DNA of 64,000 bases from Schwartzia succinivorans DSM 10502 (GCF_900129225.1 NZ_FQUG01000007.1:62001-126000); one strand, 5' to 3'; shown: positions 27,830 to 36,191, numbered from the stretch's first letter. The notes: generated from the sequence alone by a model not told the origin. Translations and numbers: made by a program.

Positions 27830-29554
27830 TTAGAAACGGAATTTGCTGAGAGAATTTTGCAAATCCTGAGCCAGCTTCGCCAGCGAATTGCTTGCATCAG
27901 CAATCTCACTTGCGGATGCGGACTGCTCCTCGGATGCAGCCGAGACATTTTCCATCTCGCCGGATACCTGCGTACCTTTTTCGAGGATATTAGCGGATTT
28001 CTCCTTAACATTTGCAGTCTGGTCTGCAACGGCACGAACCTCTGCCGTAATCGTGTCTGCCTGTTCGGAAACACCAAGAGCTGCAGCCTGAATCCTGTCA
28101 AAGGCTTCTTTAAGCTTGCTGACAGACTCTGTTCCTGCTTTTACGGCGCTGCTGCCTTCCTGCATGGACTGAACAGCCTCATTTGTATCAGACTGAATGC
28201 CTCCGATAAGATTTGTAATGCGCTGAGCAGCCTCCTGGGACTGCTCGGCAAGCTTTCTGACCTCTTCTGCAACAACGGAGAAGCCTCTGCCGTTTTCACC
28301 TGCACGGGCAGCCTCAATCGCGGCGTTAAGCGCAAGGAGATTTGTCTGCTCGGCAATTTCTGAAATGTCACTGACAATCTGACCGATTTCCTGAGAGCTC
28401 TTGCCAAGCTTATCTACCGTCGCGGCAGAACTCTGCACGATTGTTTCAACGCTCATAATCTGCTCGACAGCCTGCTGGATAGCCTTGCTTCCTGCCTCAG
28501 CCTCATCCTTGGACTCGGATGCATGCTGGGATACAGTCTCAGCTGTCTGATTCAGACGCTCAACAGACTCTGCAGTATTATTGATGGATTCCATTGCATC
28601 ATTGACGTAGGTCTGCTGCTCAGCGGTAGCACCTGCCGCATCGGTAACGGAATTTGCAACCATGCTGGATGCCTGCGCTGCCTGCTGAGAGCTTGCTGTA
28701 AGCTCCTCAGATGCGGCCGCCAGCTGCTCAGCCGACGCATTGGTGTCTCTCATGAGCCTGTTCAAGGATTTACGTACATCCGCAACCATATTTGCGAGAG
28801 CGCCGAATTCATCATCGCGCTGAATAGTGCGCTGAGTAATGATAAAATCACCGTCACGCAGCTTCACAAGCGCGTTTGTCATAAGCTCCAGTGGAGTTGT
28901 AATTTTTTTGGTAATAATGAGAACAGCAACAACTGAAATAGCGAGAACAACAATAAGCTCAACAACCATGAACCGGATTGTGCGCTCAGTATCAGCATCA
29001 TTCTGTTCGTTCAGCTGTTTTGCAATATCCGCCTGCAGCTGTGTGAGCTGGGCCAGCTCCTTGCCGATTGCAGAAGCGCGGCTTGCTCCGTTCTTGGTAT
29101 AGTACTCTCCGGCAGACTGTGACTGCCCTGCTGCAACGTATTCAAGCGTCCTTTCTAGAATTGGCTTGAGTTCATTATAATCCTTCTTGATTTTTTCCAG
29201 CAGTGCAACAGCATCCGCATTCTTTCCCGGGATTTCATCCAGCTTCTTTATGCTGGCTTCCACGGCTTTCAGGCTTTCCTGAAGGCTGTTTGTAAGCTTT
29301 TTCACACGTGCCGGATCATTTGCCGAAACAATTGCCGAAGCCGCCATAGCCTGCGCACGGCGCATATCTCCGTTTGCAGCTCCAATATACACCAGTGTCT
29401 GAACCGACGAAGCATACATCGTCTCCATATCCGCCTGAGCTTTCTTGATGGCAAAATAGCCCGAGCCTCCGATAATCATCATGCCGACAACCGTGACCAC
29501 GGCTAAAATCGCCAGCTTGTAGGCAACACGTATATCATCCAACCATTTCATCAT
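27830..29554 (-). CDS. Methyl-accepting chemotaxis protein
   Basis: Chemoreceptor of 574 aa. A transmembrane helix (about 12-33), a periplasmic four-helix-bundle domain (about 34-188), a second helix (about 190-211), HAMP and a long cytoplasmic coiled-coil follow in order. The signalling tip has [22 protein letters not shown] with the CheA/CheW-contact pattern. It is nearly identical over its signalling half to the receptor at 49953-51674. Single gene with its own terminator. The ligand is unknown. Confidence 0.95.
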   Translation of the reverse strand: MMKWLDDIRVAYKLAILAVVTVVGMMIIGGSGYFAIKKAQADMETMYASSVQTLVYIGAANGDMRRAQAMAASAIVSANDPARVKKLTNSLQESLKAVEASIKKLDEIPGKNADAVALLEKIKKDYNELKPILERTLEYVAAGQSQSAGEYYTKNGASRASAIGKELAQLTQLQADIAKQLNEQNDADTERTIRFMVVELIVVLAISVVAVLIITKKITTPLELMTNALVKLRDGDFIITQRTIQRDDEFGALANMVADVRKSLNRLMRDTNASAEQLAAASEELTASSQQAAQASSMVANSVTDAAGATAEQQTYVNDAMESINNTAESVERLNQTAETVSQHASESKDEAEAGSKAIQQAVEQIMSVETIVQSSAATVDKLGKSSQEIGQIVSDISEIAEQTNLLALNAAIEAARAGENGRGFSVVAEEVRKLAEQSQEAAQRITNLIGGIQSDTNEAVQSMQEGSSAVKAGTESVSKLKEAFDRIQAAALGVSEQADTITAEVRAVADQTANVKEKSANILEKGTQVSGEMENVSAASEEQSASASEIADASNSLAKLAQDLQNSLSKFRF

Positions 29555-29718
29555 AAAATACCCCCTAACGTTTCATCTATTTACATCTACATAATAACAT
29601 ATATCGTATTAATTGTATTCTACACAGCTATAAAAATTCCTTCTAGCAGTTATTACAATTTTATTACAATTTAATAAAAAATTTTTACAAAAAAGGGGAA
29701 CCATCGCCTATATACAGA

Positions 29719-29757
29719 GCCCCCATAAGTTAGACCTTTGGGCTAACTTACGGGGGC
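29719..29757. terminator. Hairpin downstream of the STAS gene
   Basis: Fifteen-bp stem with one mismatch (29719-29733 and 29743-29757) and a 9-nt loop. On the minus strand no long T-run follows, so it may act as a weak terminator or an RNA-stabilising 3' end of the secretion locus. Confidence 0.5.
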
Positions 29758-29787
29758 CTTTCATCATCCATCCTTCGCTGTTTCTCC

Positions 29788-30129
29788 TTAGTACAGCGGC
29801 AATTCATCAACTGTAGCATAAACTGTGGCAAACATATCCATACGGGACTCGGCCAGTACAACCTTCACCATTCCGGACGGCGCCACAAGCGCGAACTCCT
29901 TGCCTTCGGTCTTTGCCTGCTTCGTCAGCCTCAGCAGCACACGAATCCCCGCGCTGGAAAGATATTCAAGCCCGCTCATATCGACAGCGAACCTCTGTGC
30001 CGCCGGGAAAACCTGATCTGCCCGTTCTCCCGCCTCCTGTGCCGTCATCCTGTCCAGCCGCCCACGAACAGCCCAAAGGGTCCACCCGTTTTTCTCGCTT
30101 GTCTGAAATGTAATCGTTTCTTCAGCCAT
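29788..30129 (-). CDS. STAS-domain anti-sigma factor antagonist-like protein
   Basis: Single STAS domain of 113 aa resembling SpoIIAA/RsbV. The phospho-acceptor region reads DMSGLEYLSSAGIRVLL, with Ser residues at the usual site. I chose the ATG at 30129, which has GGAGG 8 nt upstream; the frame continues to a TTG at 30144. It follows the SpoIIE-type phosphatase gene by about 20 nt and is its likely substrate. In partner switching, the dephosphorylated form binds an RsbW-like kinase; the only such domain nearby is fused to the symporter at 34563-36191. Confidence 0.9.
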   Translation of the reverse strand: MAEETITFQTSEKNGWTLWAVRGRLDRMTAQEAGERADQVFPAAQRFAVDMSGLEYLSSAGIRVLLRLTKQAKTEGKEFALVAPSGMVKVVLAESRMDMFATVYATVDELPLY

Positions 30130-30150
30130 TTGTGTTTCCTCCAAAATATA

Positions 30151-32376
30151 TCATGGACCTTTGTACGCCAGTCCCAGCATCGTAATGTCATCGGAAGGCT
30201 CTGTACCATCCGCGTGTTCTTCCACCGCACCGCGCACCGCCGTGAGGATTTCTTCTACCGTGCCTGCTTCCGACAACTGAGATATTTTTTCCTGCAGCCT
30301 CGATTCTCCGAACATGTCCAGCTCTCCGTTCATAGCCTCAGTCACACCGTCGGTGTAAAGGAAAAGCAAATCACCCGGGGAAAGTATCAGACGCTCCGCG
30401 GGAAATTCCATTCCTTCCATCACGCCGAGCATCGGCCCCTTTGCCACCGGCATAAATGCAAAGCTTCCGTTTCGCCGCACCAATGGAGGTTTGTGCCCCG
30501 CGTTCACATAGACAAATTCTCCCGTTTCGACGTCCAGTACACCTGTAAACACCGTCACGAACATCCCCTCCTCGTTGGCCTCCACGAGGCGGTCGTTGGT
30601 TCGGGCCACGACCTCCGACAGCCATGGATGGCTTAGTGTCAGCGGGGCGGCAGGACGTCGCTGCTTCCCGTTGACCGACAGTTTGTCTCCCGTGCCGTAG
30701 GTAAGCGCACAGTCCTTGAGAAGCGTCTTCACTGCCACCATGAAAAGCGCGGCAGGCACGCCTTTGTCCGAAACGTCCGCCACCGTGACCATCAAATGTT
30801 TCTCATCAAGGAAATAAAAATCGTAAAAGTCACCGCCGACCACCTTCGCCGGCTCCATAGACGCGAAAAGGTCAAACTCGCTCCGCGTGGGGAATTTTTT
30901 AGGCAGGATGCTCGCCTGTATGCGTGCCGCCACCGAAAGCTCCGTCTCGATGCGCTCGTTCTCCGCCGTCGTTTTTGCGAGATTTTCGATATACGATTTC
31001 AGCTCGTCCGTCATCTGATTGAAGCTGTCTGCCAATGTTTCGATCTCGTCGCCGGTCTTGACGTCAAGCTTCTTGTCGAGGTTACCGCCCGAAATTTCGC
31101 GCACCCCCGCCGTCAGAGCAAGGATAGGACGTACGAAGCGGTCCGAGACCTTTCGGCTCGCGAAAAAGAGCGCCGCCAAAAGCACCAGAAGCAGAACCGC
31201 CGTCCGCAAGAGGTTATCCCAGAAAAAGGAACGCAGTGACGCGGAATAAGTCTCCGCCTGTGTCAAAAGGTACGATTTAGCGTCCCGCGCCGGCTGCACT
31301 ACGACGTCACGCTCAATCAAAGTGCCAAAGCTCCAGCCGACGTCTGGAATCGGCGCGTAAGCAAGATAATATTCCCTGCCTCCCATCGTGATCCGCGCCA
31401 CGTCGGACAGTCCCCGGGTCATGCACGCCGCTTCCAGCGCAAGGGACATCTCTCCGTACTTTTGAAAATCCTTCGGCGTCGCTGAAGCGGCCAACGGTCC
31501 TTCCTTTTCCGAGGAAAGAATGACCTCTCCCTTCTCGTTCAAGATAAAGTTAACGCCCCTGTCCCCGATTGTATTAATCGAGATTTGCCGATACAATGTG
31601 GCGATATTATTGGAAATACCGGCCACACCCGCAAAACCGTTTTCGTCGTAATAGGGCGCGACGCAGGAAATACAGGGATACCCCTCCACCCCGACATAAA
31701 CGCCTGTGAACACAGCCTTCCCGGTCGCCTTGACTTCCTGATACCATGGGCGTTCTCTCGGATCGAAGGCAGGCGAGTACCAAGTATCAAAAAACTCTAC
31801 AAAATCCTTCCCCTCCGCCATAACGTCCGCGCTGATGATATATCCGCGCTCAGAGGCATAAAAGCAAGTCATCTCGTACCCGTCGTCATAACTCTGCGTC
31901 CAAAGCGCCAAATTGTCCGCCGCGTTGGCCGCAATCCGCGCTTCGGACAAGACGTCATCGATCCCACCGCTTTCGCGAAGCGCAGGGATGAAAAAAAGAT
32001 ATGGTTCCTTGGACCTTACGGGAACTTCGCCACCAAACGGCAGCTCACGCGGCAGGTAAAGCTCCTTATGTGTCAAAATCTGCGTCATCGTCTTGGCAAG
32101 AAGATTCGCATCCTCTCGAAGTCGGCCTATCTCGTTATTGACGCCGCGCGCCTTTTCTTCCGCCATGAGGGCGAACCGCTTTTTCGCCTGCTCGTCAGTA
32201 GTTTCCTCTGCAAAGGCCGCGGCGGAATTTCCCATTTCCCGGCCGTTCTCGAGAGCGTATTCCTGCGCGCCATACAGGCCTATGAAGGAAACTGCCTCAA
32301 AGGCAGCAAAACACGCAAGCCCTGTAAAAAACAGCAGCAGGAAAATCCGCCGCTCAATGCTCATCCTGCCGGTCAA
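30151..32376 (-). CDS. SpoIIE/RsbU-like PP2C phosphatase with Cache-type sensor and HAMP
   Basis: Membrane phosphatase of about 741 aa. A transmembrane helix near the N-terminus is followed by a large periplasmic sensor resembling a double Cache domain (about 50-370, with WYQEVKATGKAVFTGVY). A second helix near 400-420, HAMP (VREISGGNLDKKLDV) and a C-terminal PP2C/SpoIIE domain (about 490-740) complete it. The PP2C domain has metal motifs VGGDFYDFY and SPGDLLFLYTDGVTEA. The TTG at 32376 is preferred, with AAGGGGGGCG before it; an ATG at 32364 is possible. It probably dephosphorylates the adjacent STAS protein in response to an external signal. Confidence 0.9.
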   Translation of the reverse strand: MTGRMSIERRIFLLLFFTGLACFAAFEAVSFIGLYGAQEYALENGREMGNSAAAFAEETTDEQAKKRFALMAEEKARGVNNEIGRLREDANLLAKTMTQILTHKELYLPRELPFGGEVPVRSKEPYLFFIPALRESGGIDDVLSEARIAANAADNLALWTQSYDDGYEMTCFYASERGYIISADVMAEGKDFVEFFDTWYSPAFDPRERPWYQEVKATGKAVFTGVYVGVEGYPCISCVAPYYDENGFAGVAGISNNIATLYRQISINTIGDRGVNFILNEKGEVILSSEKEGPLAASATPKDFQKYGEMSLALEAACMTRGLSDVARITMGGREYYLAYAPIPDVGWSFGTLIERDVVVQPARDAKSYLLTQAETYSASLRSFFWDNLLRTAVLLLVLLAALFFASRKVSDRFVRPILALTAGVREISGGNLDKKLDVKTGDEIETLADSFNQMTDELKSYIENLAKTTAENERIETELSVAARIQASILPKKFPTRSEFDLFASMEPAKVVGGDFYDFYFLDEKHLMVTVADVSDKGVPAALFMVAVKTLLKDCALTYGTGDKLSVNGKQRRPAAPLTLSHPWLSEVVARTNDRLVEANEEGMFVTVFTGVLDVETGEFVYVNAGHKPPLVRRNGSFAFMPVAKGPMLGVMEGMEFPAERLILSPGDLLFLYTDGVTEAMNGELDMFGESRLQEKISQLSEAGTVEEILTAVRGAVEEHADGTEPSDDITMLGLAYKGP

Positions 32377-32421
32377 ATGAACGCCCCCCTTCTTCGCAAT
32401 ATTGCTTCGACAACCAAAAGA

Positions 32422-32463
32422 CACTAAACATGCCTTCTCCCCGCAGGTAAAGCATGTTTAGTG
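32422..32463 (-). terminator. Hairpin between a precursor gene and the phosphatase gene
   Basis: Twelve-bp perfect stem CACTAAACATGC/GCATGTTTAGTG (32422-32433 and 32452-32463) with an 18-nt loop; TCTTTT follows on the minus strand. It lies between the last precursor gene and the phosphatase start, so it may terminate or weaken read-through. Confidence 0.6.
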
Positions 32464-32512
32464 ATATTTATTGAACGAATCAGTAGAATCCCGATGATTT
32501 TTATTAGTTTCC

Positions 32513-32812
32513 TTAAAGGTGCTGGAACCTGCAGCCTTTATATACCCTGTCCAGATTAACCTTGAGCTCGCCCAGCTTATCCGCCCGGATTCCCCCAAAG
32601 AAGTGGGTATGAACGCCTCTCTCGATTCCCAGGCTCATGAGAGATTTCCCCGCCATAATCCCTTTGACCTGTTCGGGGGTCAATCTGTCGTTGGCGCTGA
32701 CGACGTTGTATTTTCCGTCCTTGCGCTTCACAAAGTACGCGTACCCGACGCCGCCCGCCACGTTATCCAGTTCCATGTCGGTCATCACTTTATCTAACAA
32801 TTCGTCCGTCAT
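32513..32812 (-). CDS. Double-glycine leader bacteriocin-like precursor A
   Basis: Protein of 99 aa with a leader ending in MTDMELDNVAGG (about residues 10-21), the pattern cleaved by C39 peptidase-ABC transporters such as the one at 41164-43380. The mature part would be about 78 residues: basic, with several Gly, three His and one Cys near the end, and no dense Cys/Ser/Thr pattern of a lanthipeptide. GGGAGGAG precedes the ATG. Terminator-like hairpins lie on both sides, so its expression may be uncoupled from its neighbours. Export is well supported; antibacterial or signalling activity is inference. Confidence 0.8.
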   Translation of the reverse strand: MTDELLDKVMTDMELDNVAGGVGYAYFVKRKDGKYNVVSANDRLTPEQVKGIMAGKSLMSLGIERGVHTHFFGGIRADKLGELKVNLDRVYKGCRFQHL

Positions 32813-32856
32813 CGTCTTCTCCTCCCTTCATTTCCCGAGCCGCCTTTCTTTCTGTG

Positions 32857-32884
32857 AAAAAGCCCGCGTTTTGCGGGCTTTTTT
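32857..32884 (-). terminator. Strong terminator between precursor genes
   Basis: Stem AAAAAGCCCGC/GCGGGCTTTTT (32857-32867 and 32873-32883) with a 5-nt loop and T-run. It separates the CFI-box-like precursor from precursor A. Confidence 0.85.
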
Positions 32885-32899
32885 GTTACATAGCCGCAC

Positions 32900-33451
32900 T
32901 TACGCCGCCGCGCTCACCAGTCCTTCAGCGTAACGCACCATTGCGATATAGAGCCGCTTGCATTCCTCATTTCTGCCCTCGGCAATCAGTGCGAGACAGG
33001 GGCGGATATAACGGCTGAGAAGCTCTTCGCAAAGCTCGCTGTAGTTCGGAGATTCCTTCATTGCGCGGACAATGCCGGGAGCAATCTCGTAGTATTCATC
33101 GATCAGCTCCTTGCCGCCCGGCTGCTTCGCCAGCCACTCGTCACGATAGGCCCGCAGCGTCGTCAGCTCCTCGCAGTCATCCGCCTTGCCCAGATATTCG
33201 CAGACTGCCGTGGTGAGGAAACAGCCCTTATGCTTTCCGCCGGGTTTCATAACTTTGTGGCCTCCTGCCACAGCGTCCAGCTCCTCACCGGTGAGCTTAC
33301 CCTTCTCCTGATTTGCCAGATACGCCTCCGCCTCTTCTACGGTCAGTTCGACGCCGTTCTCCTTCGCGAGGGCTGCGAGTTCCTCTGCCGTCTTGCAAGC
33401 CGAAGCCTTTTCCAGCATTTCCTTCGTAATCTCTTTGTCTCCGATTTTCAT
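32900..33451 (-). CDS. Leader-bearing protein with a folded CFI-box-like domain (precursor B)
   Basis: Protein of about 183 aa; the start at 33451 has AAGGAGG 8 nt upstream. Residues 1-68 form a helical leader resembling Nif11/NHLP-type leaders (ITKEMLEKASACKTAEELAA) and end in LTGEELDAVAGG. The following 115 residues are not peptide-like. They contain KGCFLTTAVCEYLGKADDC, which resembles the CFI-box domain, and a long helical region ending in Ala-rich sequence. A globular domain behind an export leader is unusual. It could be an exported small enzyme or a carrier protein. Its 5' neighbour is precursor C. Confidence 0.72.
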   Translation of the reverse strand: MKIGDKEITKEMLEKASACKTAEELAALAKENGVELTVEEAEAYLANQEKGKLTGEELDAVAGGHKVMKPGGKHKGCFLTTAVCEYLGKADDCEELTTLRAYRDEWLAKQPGGKELIDEYYEIAPGIVRAMKESPNYSELCEELLSRYIRPCLALIAEGRNEECKRLYIAMVRYAEGLVSAAA

Positions 33452-33500
33452 GATGTTTTCCTCCTTCTTGAATTCAAGATTATTCAAGATGAACTCACTA

Positions 33501-33806
33501 CTACTTTATGTCGTGCACAATCACTTCGTAGCCGCGTTTTTCCCATCGCTCCTTCAATTTGTCGATATACTGCGGATTCACGTGATGCCAGACCTTATAG
33601 CCCTTGCTGTTTTTCATGAGCTGGTCCACATATTGGAAATTTCCCTGTTTGGTGAACTTAATGAGCTCGTCCATATCTCCCTGATAATCCCCGCCGATCG
33701 CGAAATTCGGCCAGACATTCCGGAACAGGACGACTACCTTTTTGCCTCCCACCACATTCTCCAGTTCATCGTCCGTCATCTGCTTGTTCATCAATTCGTT
33801 TGCCAT
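33501..33806 (-). CDS. Double-glycine leader bacteriocin-like precursor C
   Basis: Protein of 101 aa with the leader MANELMNKQMTDDELENVVGG, cleaved after GG by family precedent. The mature segment of about 80 residues is rich in Lys, Tyr, Val and Trp, lacks Cys, and ends in a likely helix and strand (RWEKRGYEVIVHD). AAGGAGG precedes the ATG and a promoter-like repeat lies upstream at 33846-33902. No modification signature is seen. It is probably secreted through the NHLM exporter. Confidence 0.82.
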   Translation of the reverse strand: MANELMNKQMTDDELENVVGGKKVVVLFRNVWPNFAIGGDYQGDMDELIKFTKQGNFQYVDQLMKNSKGYKVWHHVNPQYIDKLKERWEKRGYEVIVHDIK

Positions 33807-33845
33807 TTTCGTTACCTCCTTTTTGAATTACATCATTGTTTCTCT

Positions 33846-33902
33846 TTTTCCTTTCATCTGTATATGTGCTTGAGCCGAAAAATCCTGACAGGTTTTTGAA
33901 AA
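33846..33902 (-). promoter_or_regulatory. Repeated promoter-like sequence, copy 2
   Basis: About 57 bp that match 34490-34546 with about seven differences. On the minus strand the order is CCTGTCAGGATTTTTC, then about 10 variable bases, then ATATACAG and GAAAGGAAAA. It sits upstream of precursor C. The spacing suits a -35/-10 pair for an ECF-type sigma factor, and one is encoded at 37694-38266. TCCTGTCAGGA in copy 1 is a perfect palindrome; here it is interrupted by one base. Confidence 0.5.
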
Positions 33903-33915
33903 TGCAGTGATTCTT

Positions 33916-34221
33916 TTATTTCCCATACTTTTTATGAAGCATATCCATGATTTCTGCATGAGAATATTTCTTATTCCTGTCATAGTAGCTGTTTTTTGAA
34001 TCTTCGCTGTTATCTTGAATATTCAAGGCAACGCTGATGTTCAGATCACGATTCACCAGAATACACGCCTGCCTCGCTGCAGCCTCCAAGTTGCTCGGCA
34101 TCTTAACCCCTTTAGACTTGTAGAATTTGATAAGCTCATAGGTTTCTATTCTCGTCCCGCCGGTCACCTGCGCCAGCTCATCCTCATTCATCGTTTTTGC
34201 CATGATTTCTTCATTTGCCAT
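33916..34221 (-). CDS. Double-glycine leader bacteriocin-like precursor D
   Basis: Protein of 101 aa with a leader ending in MNEDELAQVTGG (about 11-22). The mature part of 79 residues is basic, has one Cys, two predicted helices (LEAAARQACILVNRDL and HAEIMDMLHKKY) and an Asn/Ser/Asp-rich middle. It is unrelated in sequence to precursors A and C beyond the leader. AGGGAGG precedes the ATG. It lies 17 nt downstream of the 77-aa accessory gene and probably shares its promoter. Confidence 0.8.
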   Translation of the reverse strand: MANEEIMAKTMNEDELAQVTGGTRIETYELIKFYKSKGVKMPSNLEAAARQACILVNRDLNISVALNIQDNSEDSKNSYYDRNKKYSHAEIMDMLHKKYGK

Positions 34222-34237
34222 TTTGCCTGCCTCCCTC

Positions 34238-34471
34238 TTATCGTTTATTTTTATCCTTTGATTTTTCCGTCACAATCGGATTACCTGCCGCTGCCACCAT
34301 GTCCAGTGCCTCGTCGTCCAGCTGCCGCGTCCAGAGGCTTCCGCTTCCCTCCGCGATACTCCCCTGTGAACGTCGCATGGAGAGGAGCTTGTGCAGCAAC
34401 GGGACGCGCACCGGGCTAAGAAGGGAAAAATCAAATTCCCCGAGCTTCCGTTCCAGTTCTTTACCATCCAT
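34238..34471 (-). CDS. Small accessory protein of the secretion locus
   Basis: Protein of 77 aa; the ATG at 34471 has GGAGGGCGG upstream, while the frame stays open to 34501. The N-terminal half (FDFSLLSPVRVPLLHKLLSMRR) is amphipathic and basic. The C-terminal half has LDDEALDMVAAAGNP, which resembles a degenerate double-glycine leader site in which GG is replaced by AG. I do not recognise a named family. It may be a precursor with an atypical site or a leader-like chaperone for export. It is first behind promoter-like copy 1. Confidence 0.65.
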   Translation of the reverse strand: MDGKELERKLGEFDFSLLSPVRVPLLHKLLSMRRSQGSIAEGSGSLWTRQLDDEALDMVAAAGNPIVTEKSKDKNKR

Positions 34472-34489
34472 CTGCGCCGCCCTCCTTTC

Positions 34490-34547
34490 TTTTCCTTTCA
34501 CCTGTATATATGCGTCAGCTGAAAAATCCTGACAGGATTTTGAAAAA
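34490..34547 (-). promoter_or_regulatory. Repeated promoter-like sequence, copy 1
   Basis: Partner of 33846-33902. On the minus strand it carries the palindrome TCCTGTCAGGA followed by TTTTTC, then GCATATATACAGG and GAAAGGAAAAG, and ends just before the Shine-Dalgarno of the 77-aa gene. Conservation over the whole unit while the flanks diverge points to function as promoter or operator. Confidence 0.55.
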
Positions 34548-34562
34548 ATATTGAAAAAAATA

Positions 34563-36191
34563 TTACAACCGATTCCGTGGCGCGTCTCCGTTTTCCTTCG
34601 TACGTGCCAAAAGGAGCGTGCTTGTGATATTTGAGGTCACGTTGCCGACCGTGTTAATCATGCTCACGATTGGATCAATACACAGAAATAACATAACCGC
34701 TCCCATCGGTATGCCTACGGCAGCAAAAACCGTAGAAAGACCGATAAGCACCGCCCCCGGACATCCAGGCAGCGTAAAGGAAACGATGAACAGTGATATG
34801 AACATAGAAAGCATGGTGTCCGTATCCAACGCAATGCCGCAGGTCCGGGCCATCAATACCGTGACGATGGCGATATAAAATCCTGTGCTGTTCATGTTGA
34901 GCTGTATGCCCACGGGCAGCGCGAACATGGAAAGCTTTCGGTCGACACCGAATTTTTCCGCGCAAAAGGAGATAGTCTGCGGCAGGCAGGCATTGGAGCT
35001 GTTCAACGCAAAGGGAACGGGGGCAAAGCACGCGAGCTGCTTTAGAAAATGTCCGGGAGCCATACCCCCGAAGGCCGCAGCGAAAGCCGCGCAGACAAGA
35101 AACACAAGTCCGAGTCCGATAACGTCGCCAATCAGGACTTTCCCCAAGGGGAGCAATGCCTCAAGCCCGGTGGACAGCATCAGATGCGCCATAGACGCAA
35201 AGACAAGCAGCGGAATGAACTGCACTACGACGTCAATCATGTCCATGCACAGGCGATTCAAAAACTCTATGGCCTCCTTTACCGGCATTGCCCGATCGCC
35301 AGCCCGGTTAATCATCACCCCGACAAAGCAGGCAAGAAAAAGTACCTGAAGGATACTTCCTCCCAAAAAAGGCTTCATAAGACTGTTGGGAATAATACCT
35401 ACAATCATGTCCCTCAAAGAAAATTCCGCCGCTTTGCCCCCCTCCGGGATTGTCGCAAGAAGCTCAGGCGATGCGTCCGGAAACAAAAGAACACCGGCCG
35501 TTATGCCAATGAGGGCAGTGACAAGAAGCTTTGTGAGAGAAACGGCAACGAGTTTTCCGCCGAGCCGCCCCACGTCCTCCGCATCTGAAATTCCGGTGAT
35601 GCCTGACAGCACAGCAAAAAACACCATCGGCGCCACCATCATCAGAAGGGCATTCATGAACATCTCCTGAACTGAATCAAGAATCATATGATCAATCCAT
35701 CGAAGCGGGACCTCTCCGAGAAAGGCCTTCATCAGAAGCCCTGAAGCAACCCCCAATACAAGAGCCGCGACAACCTTTCCCGTCTGCTTGCCGTCAGCTT
35801 CATGCACTTTGACTGAGATGACGTTCTCACCGTTTTTACGGCTATAGCCAATCCTGTTCTTATACGACAGCAGGATGGCAAGGCCGTATGAGTCTACCCC
35901 GTCGTGTTCCAATATCTCATTAGTTCCTGACAACGGATTGTACGCTTCCCCCTTTGCCGACAGGCGGAAGGATATATCTCCCCACCGCTGCCGCACAACT
36001 AGCAGTGCGGAAAAATCTTCGGTCGGGGAAAAAGCCGCTTCCATCCGTGAAAAACATTCTTCAAAAAGAAGCTGCGCCGTTCGTTGCTCTTCTTCCGTTG
36101 CTTTCGTCTTTGCCAGTTCCGCATCCAGCCACGCCACAGCCTCACTGAAATTTAGTCCGGATACCCGGAATGTGTTGCTTTTCAAAAACAT
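34563..36191 (-). CDS. Dicarboxylate/amino-acid:cation symporter with N-terminal RsbW-like domain
   Basis: Fusion protein of about 542 aa. Residues 1-130 resemble a SpoIIAB/RsbW HATPase: FEECFSRM at the N-box position, AKGEAYNPL at the DxGxG position, SYGLAIL, and the C-terminal YSRKNGENVISVKV. The N-box Asn and the G1 Asp appear to be replaced (Ser, Ala), so kinase activity is doubtful. Residues 135-530 form a DAACS/GltP-like sodium or proton symporter (ANLTP-like region LNSSNACLPQT; MNSTGFY). Fusion to a transporter is unusual. It lies between TolC and precursor genes, with a SpoIIE phosphatase and a STAS protein in the same locus. The GTG at 36194 is an alternative start. Confidence 0.8.
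   Translation of the reverse strand: MFLKSNTFRVSGLNFSEAVAWLDAELAKTKATEEEQRTAQLLFEECFSRMEAAFSPTEDFSALLVVRQRWGDISFRLSAKGEAYNPLSGTNEILEHDGVDSYGLAILLSYKNRIGYSRKNGENVISVKVHEADGKQTGKVVAALVLGVASGLLMKAFLGEVPLRWIDHMILDSVQEMFMNALLMMVAPMVFFAVLSGITGISDAEDVGRLGGKLVAVSLTKLLVTALIGITAGVLLFPDASPELLATIPEGGKAAEFSLRDMIVGIIPNSLMKPFLGGSILQVLFLACFVGVMINRAGDRAMPVKEAIEFLNRLCMDMIDVVVQFIPLLVFASMAHLMLSTGLEALLPLGKVLIGDVIGLGLVFLVCAAFAAAFGGMAPGHFLKQLACFAPVPFALNSSNACLPQTISFCAEKFGVDRKLSMFALPVGIQLNMNSTGFYIAIVTVLMARTCGIALDTDTMLSMFISLFIVSFTLPGCPGAVLIGLSTVFAAVGIPMGAVMLFLCIDPIVSMINTVGNVTSNITSTLLLARTKENGDAPRNRL

Noticed and set aside
32513-34221. Lanthipeptide or thiopeptide precursors
   Set aside because: The cores lack clustered Cys/Ser/Thr and no lanthionine synthetase, YcaO or radical SAM enzyme is encoded nearby.
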